From contig NZ_CP048029.1 in the NCBI RefSeq assembly GCF_011290485.1, forward strand, positions 2,242,501 to 2,306,500: 64,000 nucleotides of DNA. Reading direction: 5' to 3'. Under the pieces are notes generated by a model. The model had not been told where the DNA came from. It searched no databases and saw nothing but the letters and a program-made list of their open reading frames with translations. Within the stretch, counting starts at the first letter, position 1; each line of letters begins with the position of its first letter. The position numbers and the translations under genes are program-made. Below are positions 20,085 to 29,118 of the stretch, piece by piece. This DNA comes from Caldichromatium japonicum (GTDB lineage Bacteria; Pseudomonadota; Gammaproteobacteria; Chromatiales; Chromatiaceae).

Positions 20085-21440
20085 ATGACGCCCCCATTCC
20101 TTCTGCGCGCCAAGATGCTGCTTTGTTGCGCCCTGCTGCCGGTTGTGCTTGCGGCCTGTGCGAGCAACCCTAGTCGCTCCTCCATTCCTACTGGTGCCCC
20201 TCCAGCCCAAGCGCCGATCGATATAGCCAACCTTCCACGCCTATTGCTTCCGGGGGCTGACCCCGCCGAGGTCAAGGCATTGGCGATGGGTGCCGCCCGT
20301 GCACGCGGCTGGTCGATCCTGCCATCAGAGGCCGGCGATGGCCGCTTGATCGTCGGGCGCCCTGCCGACCCTGAGACCCTTTATCAGGTCGCACCGCAGA
20401 TGGCTCAGGTGCCTGGTTCAAATCTAGAGGTCACGACCTTTTTCAACGAGACGGCTGAGGGGCTTGAGGTCGCGATGCGTGCCGACCTGGTGATCCCTGC
20501 GTCGGGGGGCGGTCTGCCGACGCGGATCGACTATACCGACGCCTTTAGCCCCGCTCTGATGCAATCGCTTGAGGCGTTGCGCAAGCGTTGGATCCAGGAT
20601 CGCGAGCGTCTAGCACGCGCTGCGCCCCCACCCGAGGGCTGGAGAAGCGCATGGGACGAATCTGCGGACCCGATCGCACCCCAGACCGAGCGCCCACAGA
20701 GGGGAGCCATAGGTTCTAACTCGCAGCCAGCAACGCTGGTGGCTACCACGGCGGCGAACGCAAGCGCTGCCGACACCCAACCCCAGACCCGTCCGGCGAC
20801 GCCCTTGGCCGCGAGCGTCCCGCTGCCGCGCTATGACCGCCAGGCTGCGGCGTCCTCACGCCCGCAAGTCCCCGCTACGGCGACGAGCAGCGGTCCCGCT
20901 AGACCGACACAGGTCGCGGCGGTAAGCCAGAGCAAGCCCCCAGCGGCGAACCCGCGAGCGGTACCGGTCATCAACGCCAACAGACCGGCGTCCTCGGCGA
21001 CCGCCGCCCAAACCAGGCAGAGGGTACCTCAGGCGCCGGCGGCATCGGCTATGCGCCCGACTCCAAGCGCAACGCCAGCCACCAGGACGACAACACCGGC
21101 GACACCCGCAGCCCGACCTGGACCGATGACGGTCGCAGGCAAGCGCTCTGCCCAAACCACCCAGGCAGTGCGCCCGGCAACACCCGCTGCCGCCTCAACG
21201 ACCCGCCCCGCCCAGACCCCGGCACCCCCTGCTGTACGCAGCACTGCATCGACCACAGCGGCGGCCAATCGCACCCCACCTGCCAAAGCCGAGCAATATG
21301 CCAAACAGCGCGGCTGTCGGGCGGGCGGGGCCCAACTGATCGAGTCGCGGCGCGACGGCGAGGTCTATCGCGTCCCCTGCCAAGGCAGCGACAGCCTGCT
21401 CGTCCATTGTCGGAGTGACAGCTGCAAGAGCCTTTTATAG
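20085..21440 (+). CDS. lipoprotein with long Pro/Ala/Thr-rich linker, unknown function
   Basis: 451 residues from the ATG at 20085. The signal peptide ends in a clear lipobox (VVLAAC), so it is a lipoprotein. A folded N-terminal domain (about 45-180) contains PGADPAEVKALAMGAARARGW and the pattern VTTFFNETAEGLEVAMRADL. It is followed by about 200 residues of Pro/Ala/Thr/Ser/Gln low complexity, then a compact C-terminal domain of about 50 residues with four cysteines (QRGCRAGGAQL, YRVPCQGSD, VHCRSDSCKSLL), perhaps two disulfides. It resembles peptidoglycan-spanning adaptor lipoproteins in layout only; no function is assigned. Confidence 0.75.
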   Translation: MTPPFLLRAKMLLCCALLPVVLAACASNPSRSSIPTGAPPAQAPIDIANLPRLLLPGADPAEVKALAMGAARARGWSILPSEAGDGRLIVGRPADPETLYQVAPQMAQVPGSNLEVTTFFNETAEGLEVAMRADLVIPASGGGLPTRIDYTDAFSPALMQSLEALRKRWIQDRERLARAAPPPEGWRSAWDESADPIAPQTERPQRGAIGSNSQPATLVATTAANASAADTQPQTRPATPLAASVPLPRYDRQAAASSRPQVPATATSSGPARPTQVAAVSQSKPPAANPRAVPVINANRPASSATAAQTRQRVPQAPAASAMRPTPSATPATRTTTPATPAARPGPMTVAGKRSAQTTQAVRPATPAAASTTRPAQTPAPPAVRSTASTTAAANRTPPAKAEQYAKQRGCRAGGAQLIESRRDGEVYRVPCQGSDSLLVHCRSDSCKSLL

Positions 21441-21482
21441 TCCAGGGGGGTGCGCGCCCTCGGCTACAGGTTCCACCCCGTT

Positions 21483-21504
21483 TAGGGTGCACACTGCGCA
21501 CCCT
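21483..21504. repeat. REP-like palindrome (TAGGGTGC type)
   Basis: Inverted repeat TAGGGTGC-(spacer)-GCGCACCCTA in the 120-bp gap between the lipoprotein gene and the convergent cbiB gene. It is one of several dispersed copies (see also 33219, 38431, 48791, 49973, 51834). Confidence 0.7.
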
Positions 21505-21562
21505 ACGGCCTTGTTGAGATGGCAAGGCAAGCCCCCGTTTAATCCGCGCGGTTTCGCCCTCT

Positions 21563-22516
21563 CTACATCCCAGCGGCCGCAGCGCTTAGCCCGAGCCCGA
21601 GCGGGATGGCGAGCAAGGCAGCGGTCGCAATCAAGCGCAGGCCGCGCCTGAGATCCTTGACATCGAGCTCGACCGGCCAAGCGGGATCGCCTAGATAGCC
21701 CATCTCGACCCGCCGCCCCTTGCGCCAAAGCGGCCCTACAAGGCGCACCCTGAGCGCCCCCGCACAGGCTGCCTCGCCCCAACCCGAGTTGGGGCTGGGC
21801 AAGACCCTATGATCGCGCCAGGCAGTGCGGATCGCCAGCCAAGGATGCCCTCCCGTCAAGGTCGCAGCCAAGGCGATGAGCAGGACGGACAAGCGCGCCG
21901 GCAGCCAATGGATCAGATCATCGCTACGCGCCGCTAGCCAGCCATAGCGCCCATAGCGGGCATTGCGATAACCAACCATAGAATCCAGGGTCGAGATCAC
22001 CTTGACCGCAATTAGACCCGGCAGCCCGAATAGGCACAGTGCCCATAGAGGGGTCAGCACCCCATCGGTGAGGTTTTCAGATAGGCTCTCGAGGGTTGCG
22101 CGCACCACCCCGGCGCGATCCAGGCGCTCGACATCTCGCCCAACGAGATGCGAGACCTCAAGACGCGCTGCCGCCAGGTCATCGAGGTTTTTGAGCACCC
22201 GCCAGCCCTGCTCAAGCAATGAACGGGTACAAAGAAGACCGGCGGCGAGGCCAAGGTCCCAACCCCAGGCGAGCGCCGAATGGATCATCCCCAGGGCCCG
22301 ATGCGGGCCAAACCAGACACCTAAGGCGGTAGTGATGACCAGAAACCACTGGATAACCCCGCCGGCTCGGCCATCGAGCCCCAGGGCAAACAGCCGCTGT
22401 TCGCACCACAAGGCCCAGCCGCCGATCAGGCGCACCGGGTGCAAGGGAGATACAGGATCGCCGATCAGCGCATCGAGCAGACAGGCGCCCAAGACCAGTG
22501 CCAGGTGCTCGGTCAT
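21563..22516 (-). CDS. cbiB: adenosylcobinamide-phosphate synthase
   Basis: Membrane enzyme that attaches the aminopropanol arm in cobalamin synthesis (CbiB/CobD family). 317 residues with four to five membrane helices. Family marks: the N-terminal DALIGDPVSPLHPVRLIGGW near 15, SHLVGRDVERLDRAGVVRATLESLSENLTDGV near 125, and STLDSMVGYRNARYGRYGWLAARSDDL near 178. It lies downstream of cobM on the same strand, with a DUF29 remnant between them. Confidence 0.94.
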   Translation of the reverse strand: MTEHLALVLGACLLDALIGDPVSPLHPVRLIGGWALWCEQRLFALGLDGRAGGVIQWFLVITTALGVWFGPHRALGMIHSALAWGWDLGLAAGLLCTRSLLEQGWRVLKNLDDLAAARLEVSHLVGRDVERLDRAGVVRATLESLSENLTDGVLTPLWALCLFGLPGLIAVKVISTLDSMVGYRNARYGRYGWLAARSDDLIHWLPARLSVLLIALAATLTGGHPWLAIRTAWRDHRVLPSPNSGWGEAACAGALRVRLVGPLWRKGRRVEMGYLGDPAWPVELDVKDLRRGLRLIATAALLAIPLGLGLSAAAAGM

Positions 22517-22528
22517 GCGCTGTGGGGC

Positions 22529-22788
22529 TTAGCCTGACCCATCGGGATAGAAATCGGCTGCGAGGATCTGCTCAAGCGAATAAGGACAGGCGGCAGGGCA
22601 GTCGTCCTCGTCCAGGCCAGTCTCAAGGGCGCGGCGTTCGCTTCGACCCATGGCCTCAAGCTCCTCGGCCAGGTGTTCTCGCTCGATCGCCTCTCTCGGT
22701 CGATCGCCTCGAAGCAACCGGCGCGGATCAGCGCAACGGTCTCCAGCGTCCAGCGATAGACATCGCCTTGTTCGCTCGCTGCCGCCAT
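22529..22788 (-). pseudogene. DUF29-family remnant (frameshifted, internally deleted)
   Basis: Two minus-strand frames hold pieces of one DUF29 protein. The first frame gives GDVYRWTLETVALIRAGCFEAIDRE; the second continues with EHLAEELEAMGRSERRALE and, after an abrupt jump, CPYSLEQILAADFYPDG. Intact DUF29 proteins are about 140-150 residues; here the start, part of the centre and the C-terminal motif survive in 260 bp. The frameshift is near the junction of IDRE and EHLAEE. A second remnant of the same family is at 37137-37405. Confidence 0.75.
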
Positions 22789-22814
22789 TCCTTACCCTCT
22801 TGCCTTGAACTGAT

Positions 22815-23633
22815 CTAGCGATTCACTCCATCCCGCGCTGGACGAAAGCGGCGCGGGAAGCTGTGGTCATAGAGCTTGGAGGGCCTAAGCTCCCCCCAGC
22901 GGCGCGCGCCTAGGGCCGGTCCGACCAGAATCATGGCCTGGCGCTCGATCCCGGATGCGCGACACAGGGCAGCGATATCGCTCAAGGGCGCGCGCAAGAT
23001 CCGTTCATCCGGCCAGGTCGCTTTATAGACCACTGTGACCGGCGCAGCGGTAGACCAACCGGCAGCCAGAAGCTGTTCGACGACCCCCTCGATCCGGTCG
23101 ATCGAAAGGAAGATACACAGGGTACAACCATGCCTGGCGAGCTCGACCAACGACTCGCGCTCAGGCATCTGGGTGCGATCGGCCAGGCGGGTGAAGATCA
23201 CCGTCTGGGTGACCTCAGGCAGGGTCAGGCACTCGCCAGCTGCAGCCGCCGAGGCCATGGCCGAGGAGACCCCAGGCACGATCCCGATGGGGATGCCGGC
23301 GGCATCCAAAGGCTGGGCAAGCTCAGCAAGCACGCCATAGAGGGTCGGATCGCCCGTCTGCAGCCGCACGACGGTCCGATGGCGGCGGGCGCGTTCGATC
23401 AACCAAGCGACCACCTGCTCGTGATCCATGGACTTGGAATCGGCGATCTCGCAATCTGGGAGCGCCCATTGCAAGACCGTCTCGGCCACCAGCGAGCCCG
23501 TATATAGGATGGCATCCGCCTCGGCGAGTAGGCGGCTGCCGCGCACCGTGATCAGATCGGGTGCGCCGGGACCTGCCCCGACGAACCAGACCGTGCCTGG
23601 CTGAGGAGAACAAGGAGATGAGTCTGTTGTCAT
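22815..23633 (-). CDS. cobM: precorrin-4 C11-methyltransferase
   Basis: SAM-dependent methyltransferase of corrin-ring synthesis (CobM/CbiF). 272 residues. The SAM-binding N-terminus VWFVGAGPGAPDLITVRG is near 15, followed by the ADAILYTGSLV motif, TGDPTLYGVLAE near 95, GIVPGVSSAMA near 115 and the C-terminal RQAMILVGPALG. CobM (aerobic) and CbiF (anaerobic) cannot be told apart by eye; an anaerobe would probably use it as CbiF. It is the upstream neighbour of cbiB. No cobalamin riboswitch was recognised in the 135 bp upstream. Confidence 0.93.
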   Translation of the reverse strand: MTTDSSPCSPQPGTVWFVGAGPGAPDLITVRGSRLLAEADAILYTGSLVAETVLQWALPDCEIADSKSMDHEQVVAWLIERARRHRTVVRLQTGDPTLYGVLAELAQPLDAAGIPIGIVPGVSSAMASAAAAGECLTLPEVTQTVIFTRLADRTQMPERESLVELARHGCTLCIFLSIDRIEGVVEQLLAAGWSTAAPVTVVYKATWPDERILRAPLSDIAALCRASGIERQAMILVGPALGARRWGELRPSKLYDHSFPRRFRPARDGVNR

Positions 23634-23768
23634 GCTGAAGATACCAATGGGTCAGTCCCAATCTTTGATGCTCAAATATCCCGGCTTCTGGTTTGTATTG
23701 GCCGGAAACATCAGGGGCTGTTGTAAAATCTTTAGATGCGCTCTACCAAAAGGCTGGCAGCGCGGGGG

Positions 23769-24533
23769 TCAGACTCCAGCGGTTGCAGCCGTACGCAGCT
23801 CATGCGCCAATTCGGGTCCGAGATAGCGTTCGATCGCGGCATGTCCCAGATAGATCAAGGGGGTTAAGGCGATAGCAACGACAAACTTATAGACATAGTT
23901 GACCGTACCAACAGCGAGAAACAAGTCGATCGGCCAGTGCTGGGGACCGATGACAAAAGCGATATAGAGGACTACAAAGCTGTCGATCAGTTGCGAGATC
24001 AGGGTCGAACCCGTCGCCCGCGCCCAGACATGCTGCTGACCCGTGAACCGACGGATGCGATGAAAGATGGTGACATCGACGAGCTGGCCGATAAGAAAGG
24101 CGATCACCGAACCGACAATGATCCACATCCCTTGGCCGAAAATGGCGGAAAAGGCGGCCTGCATATCTGGCACGCCCTGCTCAGCCTGAATGCTGATCCA
24201 CCAATCGGCAGGGGCTAAGGCGATCGCGAGATAGGCAAAGGCAAAGGCGTACAGGATCAAGCCGACGGTGAGATAAGACAGAAACTGCACCCCGCGTCGG
24301 CCATAATATTCATTGATGATGTCGGTCATGATAAAGACCACTGGCCAGAGCAAAACGCCAGCGGTAAAGCTCAGAGAGCCGGATTGACCAAAGAGATCCC
24401 AGTTGAAAGGCTCAAGACCCAGTGTTTCTTCGAGTGCAAAGATCTTGACCCCGAGAAACTCAGCGATCAGGGCATTGCAGATAAAAAAGCCCCCAAGGAT
24501 GATGAACAACTTGGTTGAGCGATCAAAACACAT
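23769..24533 (-). CDS. yhhQ: queuosine precursor transporter (YhhQ/DUF165)
   Basis: Inner-membrane importer for queuosine precursors such as preQ0/preQ1 (QPTR family). 254 residues from the ATG at 24531-24533; a TTG six codons upstream is also open. Six predicted membrane helices. Family marks: N-A-L-I-A-E-F-L-G-V-K near 20, WPVVFIMTDIINEYYGRRG near 62 with the conserved Asp and Glu, and LISQLIDSFVVLYIAF near 180. The left end of IS630 copy A lies about 37 bp upstream, and no Shine-Dalgarno is visible, so the native promoter may have been displaced. Confidence 0.9.
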   Translation of the reverse strand: MCFDRSTKLFIILGGFFICNALIAEFLGVKIFALEETLGLEPFNWDLFGQSGSLSFTAGVLLWPVVFIMTDIINEYYGRRGVQFLSYLTVGLILYAFAFAYLAIALAPADWWISIQAEQGVPDMQAAFSAIFGQGMWIIVGSVIAFLIGQLVDVTIFHRIRRFTGQQHVWARATGSTLISQLIDSFVVLYIAFVIGPQHWPIDLFLAVGTVNYVYKFVVAIALTPLIYLGHAAIERYLGPELAHELRTAATAGV

Positions 24534-24569
24534 AGAGATGGAGGGAAACAAAAAATGAAAACAAGAGAT

Positions 24570-25634
24570 AATGAACTTAAATGTTACGCGGCATCATGGA
24601 GCTTGGGATGCTGGAAGTAGCGCATGATGCGTTGGGGGGAATTGAGAAGGCGGCGCAGGTGGCTGACGGTCGCCTTCTTCAGATCGCCCTTGGCGCGGGA
24701 GGGCGCCTGCGCGGTGATGGTGGCCTTGAGCATCTCGTTGGGGTTCAGTGCCGGGCTGTAGGGGGGGAGGGAGGAGGCCTCGATTTGATTGGCGCATGCA
24801 GCCAGCCAGGCTTTGACCGGCTTGGTGTGATGCACGCGCAGGTTGTCGAGGATGAGGAAGATCTTCTTGCCCCTGGCGTCCTTGACGAGCCGCTTCATGA
24901 AGTCGATCAGGATGTCGGCGTTCATCGCCCCCGCGAACGCCTTCCGACGCACCTTGCCGCGGTTGGTCAGCGTCGAGATCACCGACAGGCCTTCGCGACG
25001 GTGCGTGACGCGAATCTCGGGCGTCTTGATCGCCGGCGCATAAGAGCGCCCGCGCACCTCGTCCGAGCGCAACCCCGTTTCATCGCCCCAGTGGATTTCG
25101 GCGCCCTCGGCCTTGGCGCGCCGGGCAATGTCCGGGTAGGTCTCCTCAAGCCACGTCTTGCCCGCCGGCGGGCTTTGCTCATAGGCGCGCCGAATCGGTT
25201 TCTGGGGCGTCAATCCCCAGCGCGCCATGTACTTGCCCTCCCCCTGCGGCCTGAGCTCGATGCCAAAACGGCCGAGGATCAACTGCCGCACCGCCTGCCG
25301 GCTCCACAGCGCAAACGGCAGCTTCAGCTGATCCGGTGTCCCGTCGCACATGAGCTTGCGTATCTGGGCGTCCTGCTCCGCCAACAGCGCCCGCTTCTCA
25401 CCCACCTTGCGCCTACCCCGCTTGCCCTTGGGCCCCTTCGCGCCCATAGCCTTTGCAGATGTCGAACACCCCTGCGCCCAACAATCCCCTCTGCGCGCCT
25501 ATCGCTTCATACGTCCAGCTACGCCGCCGCTCTTCGCGCGCCGCAAACGACAGCAATCTCATGTCTCGTCTTTCCATGCCCACGACATCAGGACAGCTCA
25601 CTCAATTTCAAAAGCATGTGTTTCTTATCAAGAA
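24570..25634 (-). mobile_element. IS630-family insertion sequence, copy A
   Basis: About 1.06 kb, transposase on the minus strand. The right end carries the terminal repeat (CATGTGTTTCTTATCAAGAA). The left end lacks the outer roughly 16 bp seen in copies B-D and begins at AATGAACTT. Compared with copies B and C it is internally complete. Confidence 0.9.
24584..25601 (-). pseudogene. IS630 transposase, copy A, frameshifted
   Basis: The N-terminal DNA-binding part (start M-E-R-R-D-M-R-L-L, ending in frame at [12 protein letters not shown]) occupies 25413-25601. The rest continues in another frame from 25447 to 24584. The catalytic DDE set is present in the second part: IHWGDETGLRS, LILDNLRVHHTK and LNPNEML. 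The switch lies around 25420-25440, where other copies have a different sequence, so this is more likely a lesion than a programmed shift. The VRRKAFAG variant groups copy A with copy B. Confidence 0.85.
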
Positions 25635-25695
25635 GCCTATCAAATGGGGGTATGAGGCTGCTATGATCGATCGCATCCAGTGCGAGGGAGTCCCT

Positions 25696-26211
25696 ATGAA
25701 GCCTTTGCCCGCTGATCCGTGTGGCCTGCTCACAACCCCACTCGGCAACCTGGGGGTACGCTGGCGGGGGGAGGCGCTGGTCGCCATCGATCTCGCCCCA
25801 TATCCAAATAGTTATGGGGTCGAGCCAGCGCAACCACCAACGGCGATCTTGCATCAATTAACCGACTATTTTTGCAACCCGCAGAAGCGCTTTACTCTTC
25901 CCCTCCAGCTCGCTGGAACCCCTTTTCGGCAACGTTTATGGGCCATACTACAAACCATTCCCGTAGGCGAGACCCGCAGCTATGGCGAGCTGGCGCGCTT
26001 GCTGGGGACCTCGGCCCGCGCCGTGGGTCAGGCATGTCGCGCCAATCCCTGTCCGATCGTGATCCCCTGTCATCGGGTCGTGGGGTGCGATGGATTGGGC
26101 GGATTTGCCGGGGCGCGCGATGGACTGCGTCTGGCGATCAAACGCTGGTTATTGCAACACGAAGGCGCCCTGAGCGGCGGCCCCAGTCCCACTGGTATTC
26201 TACCGCTTTAG
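25696..26211 (+). CDS. ogt: methylated-DNA-protein cysteine methyltransferase
   Basis: Suicide repair enzyme that removes O6-alkyl groups from guanine. 171 residues from the ATG at 25696, which has GAGGGAG upstream; an earlier in-frame ATG at 25663 is possible. The active site PCHRV is in [20 protein letters not shown] near 118, preceded by the DNA-binding helix region [16 protein letters not shown] and [11 protein letters not shown]. xerD begins 7 bp after the stop, so they are probably co-transcribed. Confidence 0.94.
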   Translation: MKPLPADPCGLLTTPLGNLGVRWRGEALVAIDLAPYPNSYGVEPAQPPTAILHQLTDYFCNPQKRFTLPLQLAGTPFRQRLWAILQTIPVGETRSYGELARLLGTSARAVGQACRANPCPIVIPCHRVVGCDGLGGFAGARDGLRLAIKRWLLQHEGALSGGPSPTGILPL

Positions 26212-26218
26212 CGAACGG

Positions 26219-27112
26219 ATGGATGACCAGCCGCTGATTGAGGGCTTTGCCGATGCACTCTGGATGGAGCGCGGTCTAAGCCAAAACACCCTTGCCGCCT
26301 ATCAAGCCGATCTACGTGATCTTGCCCGATGGTTGCAGAAAACACGCGGGCGCGGTCTACTCGCCGCTGAACGTGCCGATCTGCTCGATTATCTGGCAAC
26401 GCTTGCCGGTCAGGGCTATCGGGCACGCTCCAGCGCCAGACGGCTGTCTTGTCTGCGCCAGTTTTATCAATATCTCTATCGCCGCGGTATGATCAGTGTC
26501 GATCCCACCGCTCGCATCGCTGCCCCTAAGCTGGGGCGCCAGCTCCCAGATACCCTGACTGAATCCGAGGTCGAGGCCTTATTGCAGGCCCCTGATGTCA
26601 CTGAGGCCGAAGGTCAGCGCGACCGTACCATGCTCGAGGTCCTCTATGCTACCGGCCTTCGGGTCAGCGAGCTGGTCAATTTAAGGCCCGAGCAAGTCAG
26701 TCTGACCCAGGGCGTCGTGCGCGTCATCGGCAAGGGCGGGCGCGAGCGTTTAGTGCCGCTCGGCGAGGAGGCATTGCGCTGGCTGGCCGCCTATCTGCGG
26801 TTCCCCCGTCAGGAGATCCTCGCTGGGCGGCTGAGCGATTTTTTGTTTCCAACCCGCCGCTGCGACCGGATGACCCGTCAGGCATTCTGGTTGCTGATCA
26901 AACGCTATGCGTTACAGGCGGGGATCGTGAAACCGCTCTCCCCCCATACCCTCCGTCATGCCTTTGCTACCCATCTGCTCAACCACGGCGCGGATCTGCG
27001 GGTCGTGCAGCTTTTGCTAGGTCACAGCGATCTTTCAACCACCCAGATCTATACCCATGTCGCCCGCGAACGTCTCAAATCGCTCCATGCCCAGCATCAT
27101 CCGCGAGGTTAA
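26219..27112 (+). CDS. xerD: site-specific tyrosine recombinase XerD
   Basis: Resolves chromosome dimers at dif together with XerC and FtsK. 297 residues. An N-terminal SAM-like core-binding domain (LSQNTLAAYQADLRDLARWL) is followed by the catalytic domain: first Arg in LYATGLRVSEL near 147, then Lys in GKGGRERLVPL, H-x-x-R in HTLRHAFATHLLNHGADLR near 243, and the nucleophilic Tyr in TTQIYTHV near 279. The neighbouring dsbC downstream is the common gammaproteobacterial arrangement and favours XerD over XerC. Confidence 0.94.
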   Translation: MDDQPLIEGFADALWMERGLSQNTLAAYQADLRDLARWLQKTRGRGLLAAERADLLDYLATLAGQGYRARSSARRLSCLRQFYQYLYRRGMISVDPTARIAAPKLGRQLPDTLTESEVEALLQAPDVTEAEGQRDRTMLEVLYATGLRVSELVNLRPEQVSLTQGVVRVIGKGGRERLVPLGEEALRWLAAYLRFPRQEILAGRLSDFLFPTRRCDRMTRQAFWLLIKRYALQAGIVKPLSPHTLRHAFATHLLNHGADLRVVQLLLGHSDLSTTQIYTHVARERLKSLHAQHHPRG

Positions 27113-27231
27113 CAGGCGATGCCTGTACCCCAGATGTCTGATGAATGGGTTAAGATTGAATCTGATGCACTGGTCGCCTAGGCGGAAGTGCCTGCTTCAT
27201 GCTCAATAGCCGCCCTTTAGGTCCAATCGTT

Positions 27232-27969
27232 ATGCCAAAGATCCATCGTCTCCTCCCATTTTTCTTGCTGAGCTTAACGTTTGTCGCTGTGCCGGCTCTA
27301 GCCGCCCCCGAAGACACGATTCGCGCGGCGCTGAAAGAGATCGCACCTGATCTTAAGGTCACCAGTATCACCCCCTCGCCGATCAAGGGGCTGTATGAGG
27401 TCATGGCCGGGGCCGAGGTGCTATATATCACCGCCGATGGCCGTCATTTCATCAGTGGGCACATCGTGGACCTGAAAACCCGCACCGATCTCACCGAACC
27501 GCGTGTCTCTGAAGCCCGCAAACGCCTGATCGACGCCGTCAGTGAGGATCGAATGGTGATCTTCGGTGATCAGAACGCCAAACATACCATCACCGTATTT
27601 ACCGATATCGAATGCGGCTATTGTCGCAAGTTGCATCGTCAGATCGACGATTATCTCAAGGAGGGGATTCGAGTACGCTATCTCTTCTTCCCCCGTGCTG
27701 GTAAAGGAAGTCAAGCATTCGATGAGGCAGTCTCGGTGTGGTGTGCCGGTGACGCTGAGGCGCGCCGCATTGCTCTGACCCGCGCCAAGGCCGGCGAGAC
27801 GATCGACTCCAAGACCTGTGACAACCCTGTTGAGGCACACATGCTGCTGGGCATGGATCTCGGTTTGAGCGGTACCCCAGCGATCATCACTGAATCCGGC
27901 GAACTGATCCCCGGGTATGTCGAGCCGCGGCGCCTGGCAGCACGGCTCAATGCGCAAAGCGGTGGTTAG
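27232..27969 (+). CDS. dsbC: thiol:disulfide isomerase DsbC
   Basis: Periplasmic disulfide isomerase. 245 residues from the ATG at 27232 (M-P-K-I-H, signal peptide LLPFFLLSLTFVAVPALA). The N-terminal dimerisation domain includes SPIKGLYEVMAGAEVLYITADG. The thioredoxin fold has the CGYC active site in IECGYCRKLHRQI near 122, a second Cys pair (VWCAGDAEAR and SKTCDN) and the cis-Pro SGTPAII near 213. An upstream in-frame ATG at 27199 would spoil the signal peptide. Confidence 0.95.
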   Translation: MPKIHRLLPFFLLSLTFVAVPALAAPEDTIRAALKEIAPDLKVTSITPSPIKGLYEVMAGAEVLYITADGRHFISGHIVDLKTRTDLTEPRVSEARKRLIDAVSEDRMVIFGDQNAKHTITVFTDIECGYCRKLHRQIDDYLKEGIRVRYLFFPRAGKGSQAFDEAVSVWCAGDAEARRIALTRAKAGETIDSKTCDNPVEAHMLLGMDLGLSGTPAIITESGELIPGYVEPRRLAARLNAQSGG

Positions 27970-28011
27970 CGCTGTATCATAGCGCTGTATCATCGATAGT
28001 CCGAGCGCACC

Positions 28012-28821
28012 ATGACACAATCCAAACCATTTAGCGCCTTTGTCCTCGAATTCGTCTGGCGGACGGATCAAGGTCGCATGCGCCAGCGCAACGAGGATGC
28101 CATCGTCGTGCGACCCGATTGGGGGGTAGTGGTCGTCGCAGATGGCATCGGTGGCTCGACGGCTGGTCATGTCGCCAGCCGGCTGGCGACAGAGACCATT
28201 GCCGAGCGTCTCGGACGTAGCTCCGATCCTCGCTCGGATGCGGAACGATGGCGTCTCTATCTCCAGGCCACGGTAGAAGAGGCCAATATCGCCATCCTGC
28301 GCTATGCGAAGGAGCACAGCGATTGCTCAGGCATGGGCACCACTGTGGTAACCGGGGTAGTGGGTTGGGATTGGCTGGCCTTTGCCTATGTCGGCGACTC
28401 CCGCCTCTACCGGTTGCACGGCGAAACCCTGACCCAGCTCTCGCGCGATCACTCATTCATCCAAAAGGTCGTGGATCAAGGATTTTTCGATACGCGCGAG
28501 GATGCCAGACGCTATGGGATCAGCGACAACATCCTGACCCGTGCTTTGGGTTCCCTGCCGAGCGTGACTGTCTCAGCCGATACGGTCGAGATTGCGACGG
28601 GGGATGTGTTCCTGTTTTGTACTGATGGGCTCAGCGGCATGGTTCCTGATGACTGGCTGCGGCAGATCCTCCTGGCTGCTAAGTCTGAGACGCTCGAGGT
28701 GGCTGCTGATGCCTTGGTGCAACTGGCCAATGAGCGCGGCGGGACGGATAACATCACTCTTGCCTTGGTGCGCGTCGGCGAGTGTCTCCGGAACTCATCT
28801 GCTACGGACGCCCCTGCCTGA
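28012..28821 (+). CDS. PP2C-family serine/threonine phosphatase
   Basis: Metal-dependent protein phosphatase, cytoplasmic. 269 residues, no membrane segment. PP2C motifs in order: RQRNEDAI near 24, VVVADGIGGSTAGH near 41, FAYVGDSRLYRLHG near 124, LTRALGS, FLFCTDGLSGMVPDDWL near 201 and GGTDNITLALV near 246. Such stand-alone enzymes usually oppose a Hanks-type kinase, but none lies nearby. The 3' end overlaps the convergent cytochrome gene by 20 bp. Confidence 0.93.
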   Translation: MTQSKPFSAFVLEFVWRTDQGRMRQRNEDAIVVRPDWGVVVVADGIGGSTAGHVASRLATETIAERLGRSSDPRSDAERWRLYLQATVEEANIAILRYAKEHSDCSGMGTTVVTGVVGWDWLAFAYVGDSRLYRLHGETLTQLSRDHSFIQKVVDQGFFDTREDARRYGISDNILTRALGSLPSVTVSADTVEIATGDVFLFCTDGLSGMVPDDWLRQILLAAKSETLEVAADALVQLANERGGTDNITLALVRVGECLRNSSATDAPA

Positions 28822-29116
28822 TCTGCATATGTAGATACTGGGCGATGGCCTCGATCTGATCGCGCTGCATCTGGTCGAAGATCGGCATCTTGGTGTCAGG
28901 TGCACGCCGATGCCCTTGGATAAGATCAACAAAGACAGTCAGTTCCAGATTTTCATACCTCAGGGGTGGAACCCCTTTGAGGAAATTGCCTTGTGCCAGG
29001 TCGCGATGACAGCCGGCGCAGTGATGTTCATAGAGCGCCTTGCCAGATGTAAACGCTGGATAATCCTGACCACTTGGTCCACAACCCATCAGTAGGGCAC
29101 TGATTATTGAGAGGAA
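28802..29116 (-). pseudogene. cytochrome c lipoprotein, start lost at foreign-DNA junction
   Basis: The haem domain is intact: HHCAGCHRD and the Met ligand region DTKMPIFDQM, a class I cytochrome of about 90 residues. Reading upstream of the first ATG (29087-29089), the frame continues as S-S-F-L-S-I-I-S-A-L-L-M-G-C-G, which is the hydrophobic core and lipobox of a lipoprotein signal. The frame then enters the neighbouring foreign block and meets a stop at about 29153-29155 without any ATG, GTG or TTG. The start codon and basic N-terminus are therefore missing. The first ATG within the lipobox would give a cytosolic, non-functional product. A candidate lost start is discussed at 32757-32759. 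Confidence 0.7.
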
Positions 29117-29118
29117 CG

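Noticed and set aside
20405-20430. GGTTCAAATC resembling a tRNA T-arm
   Set aside because: It lies in the coding frame of the lipoprotein gene and no acceptor, D or anticodon arms can be built around it.
23634-23768. Cobalamin riboswitch before cobM
   Set aside because: The region is short and I could not find the B12-box consensus.
24581-25666. Long plus-strand frame across IS630 copy A (and equivalents in B-D)
   Set aside because: Antisense of the transposase, repeated in each copy; the transposase frame carries the DDE motifs.
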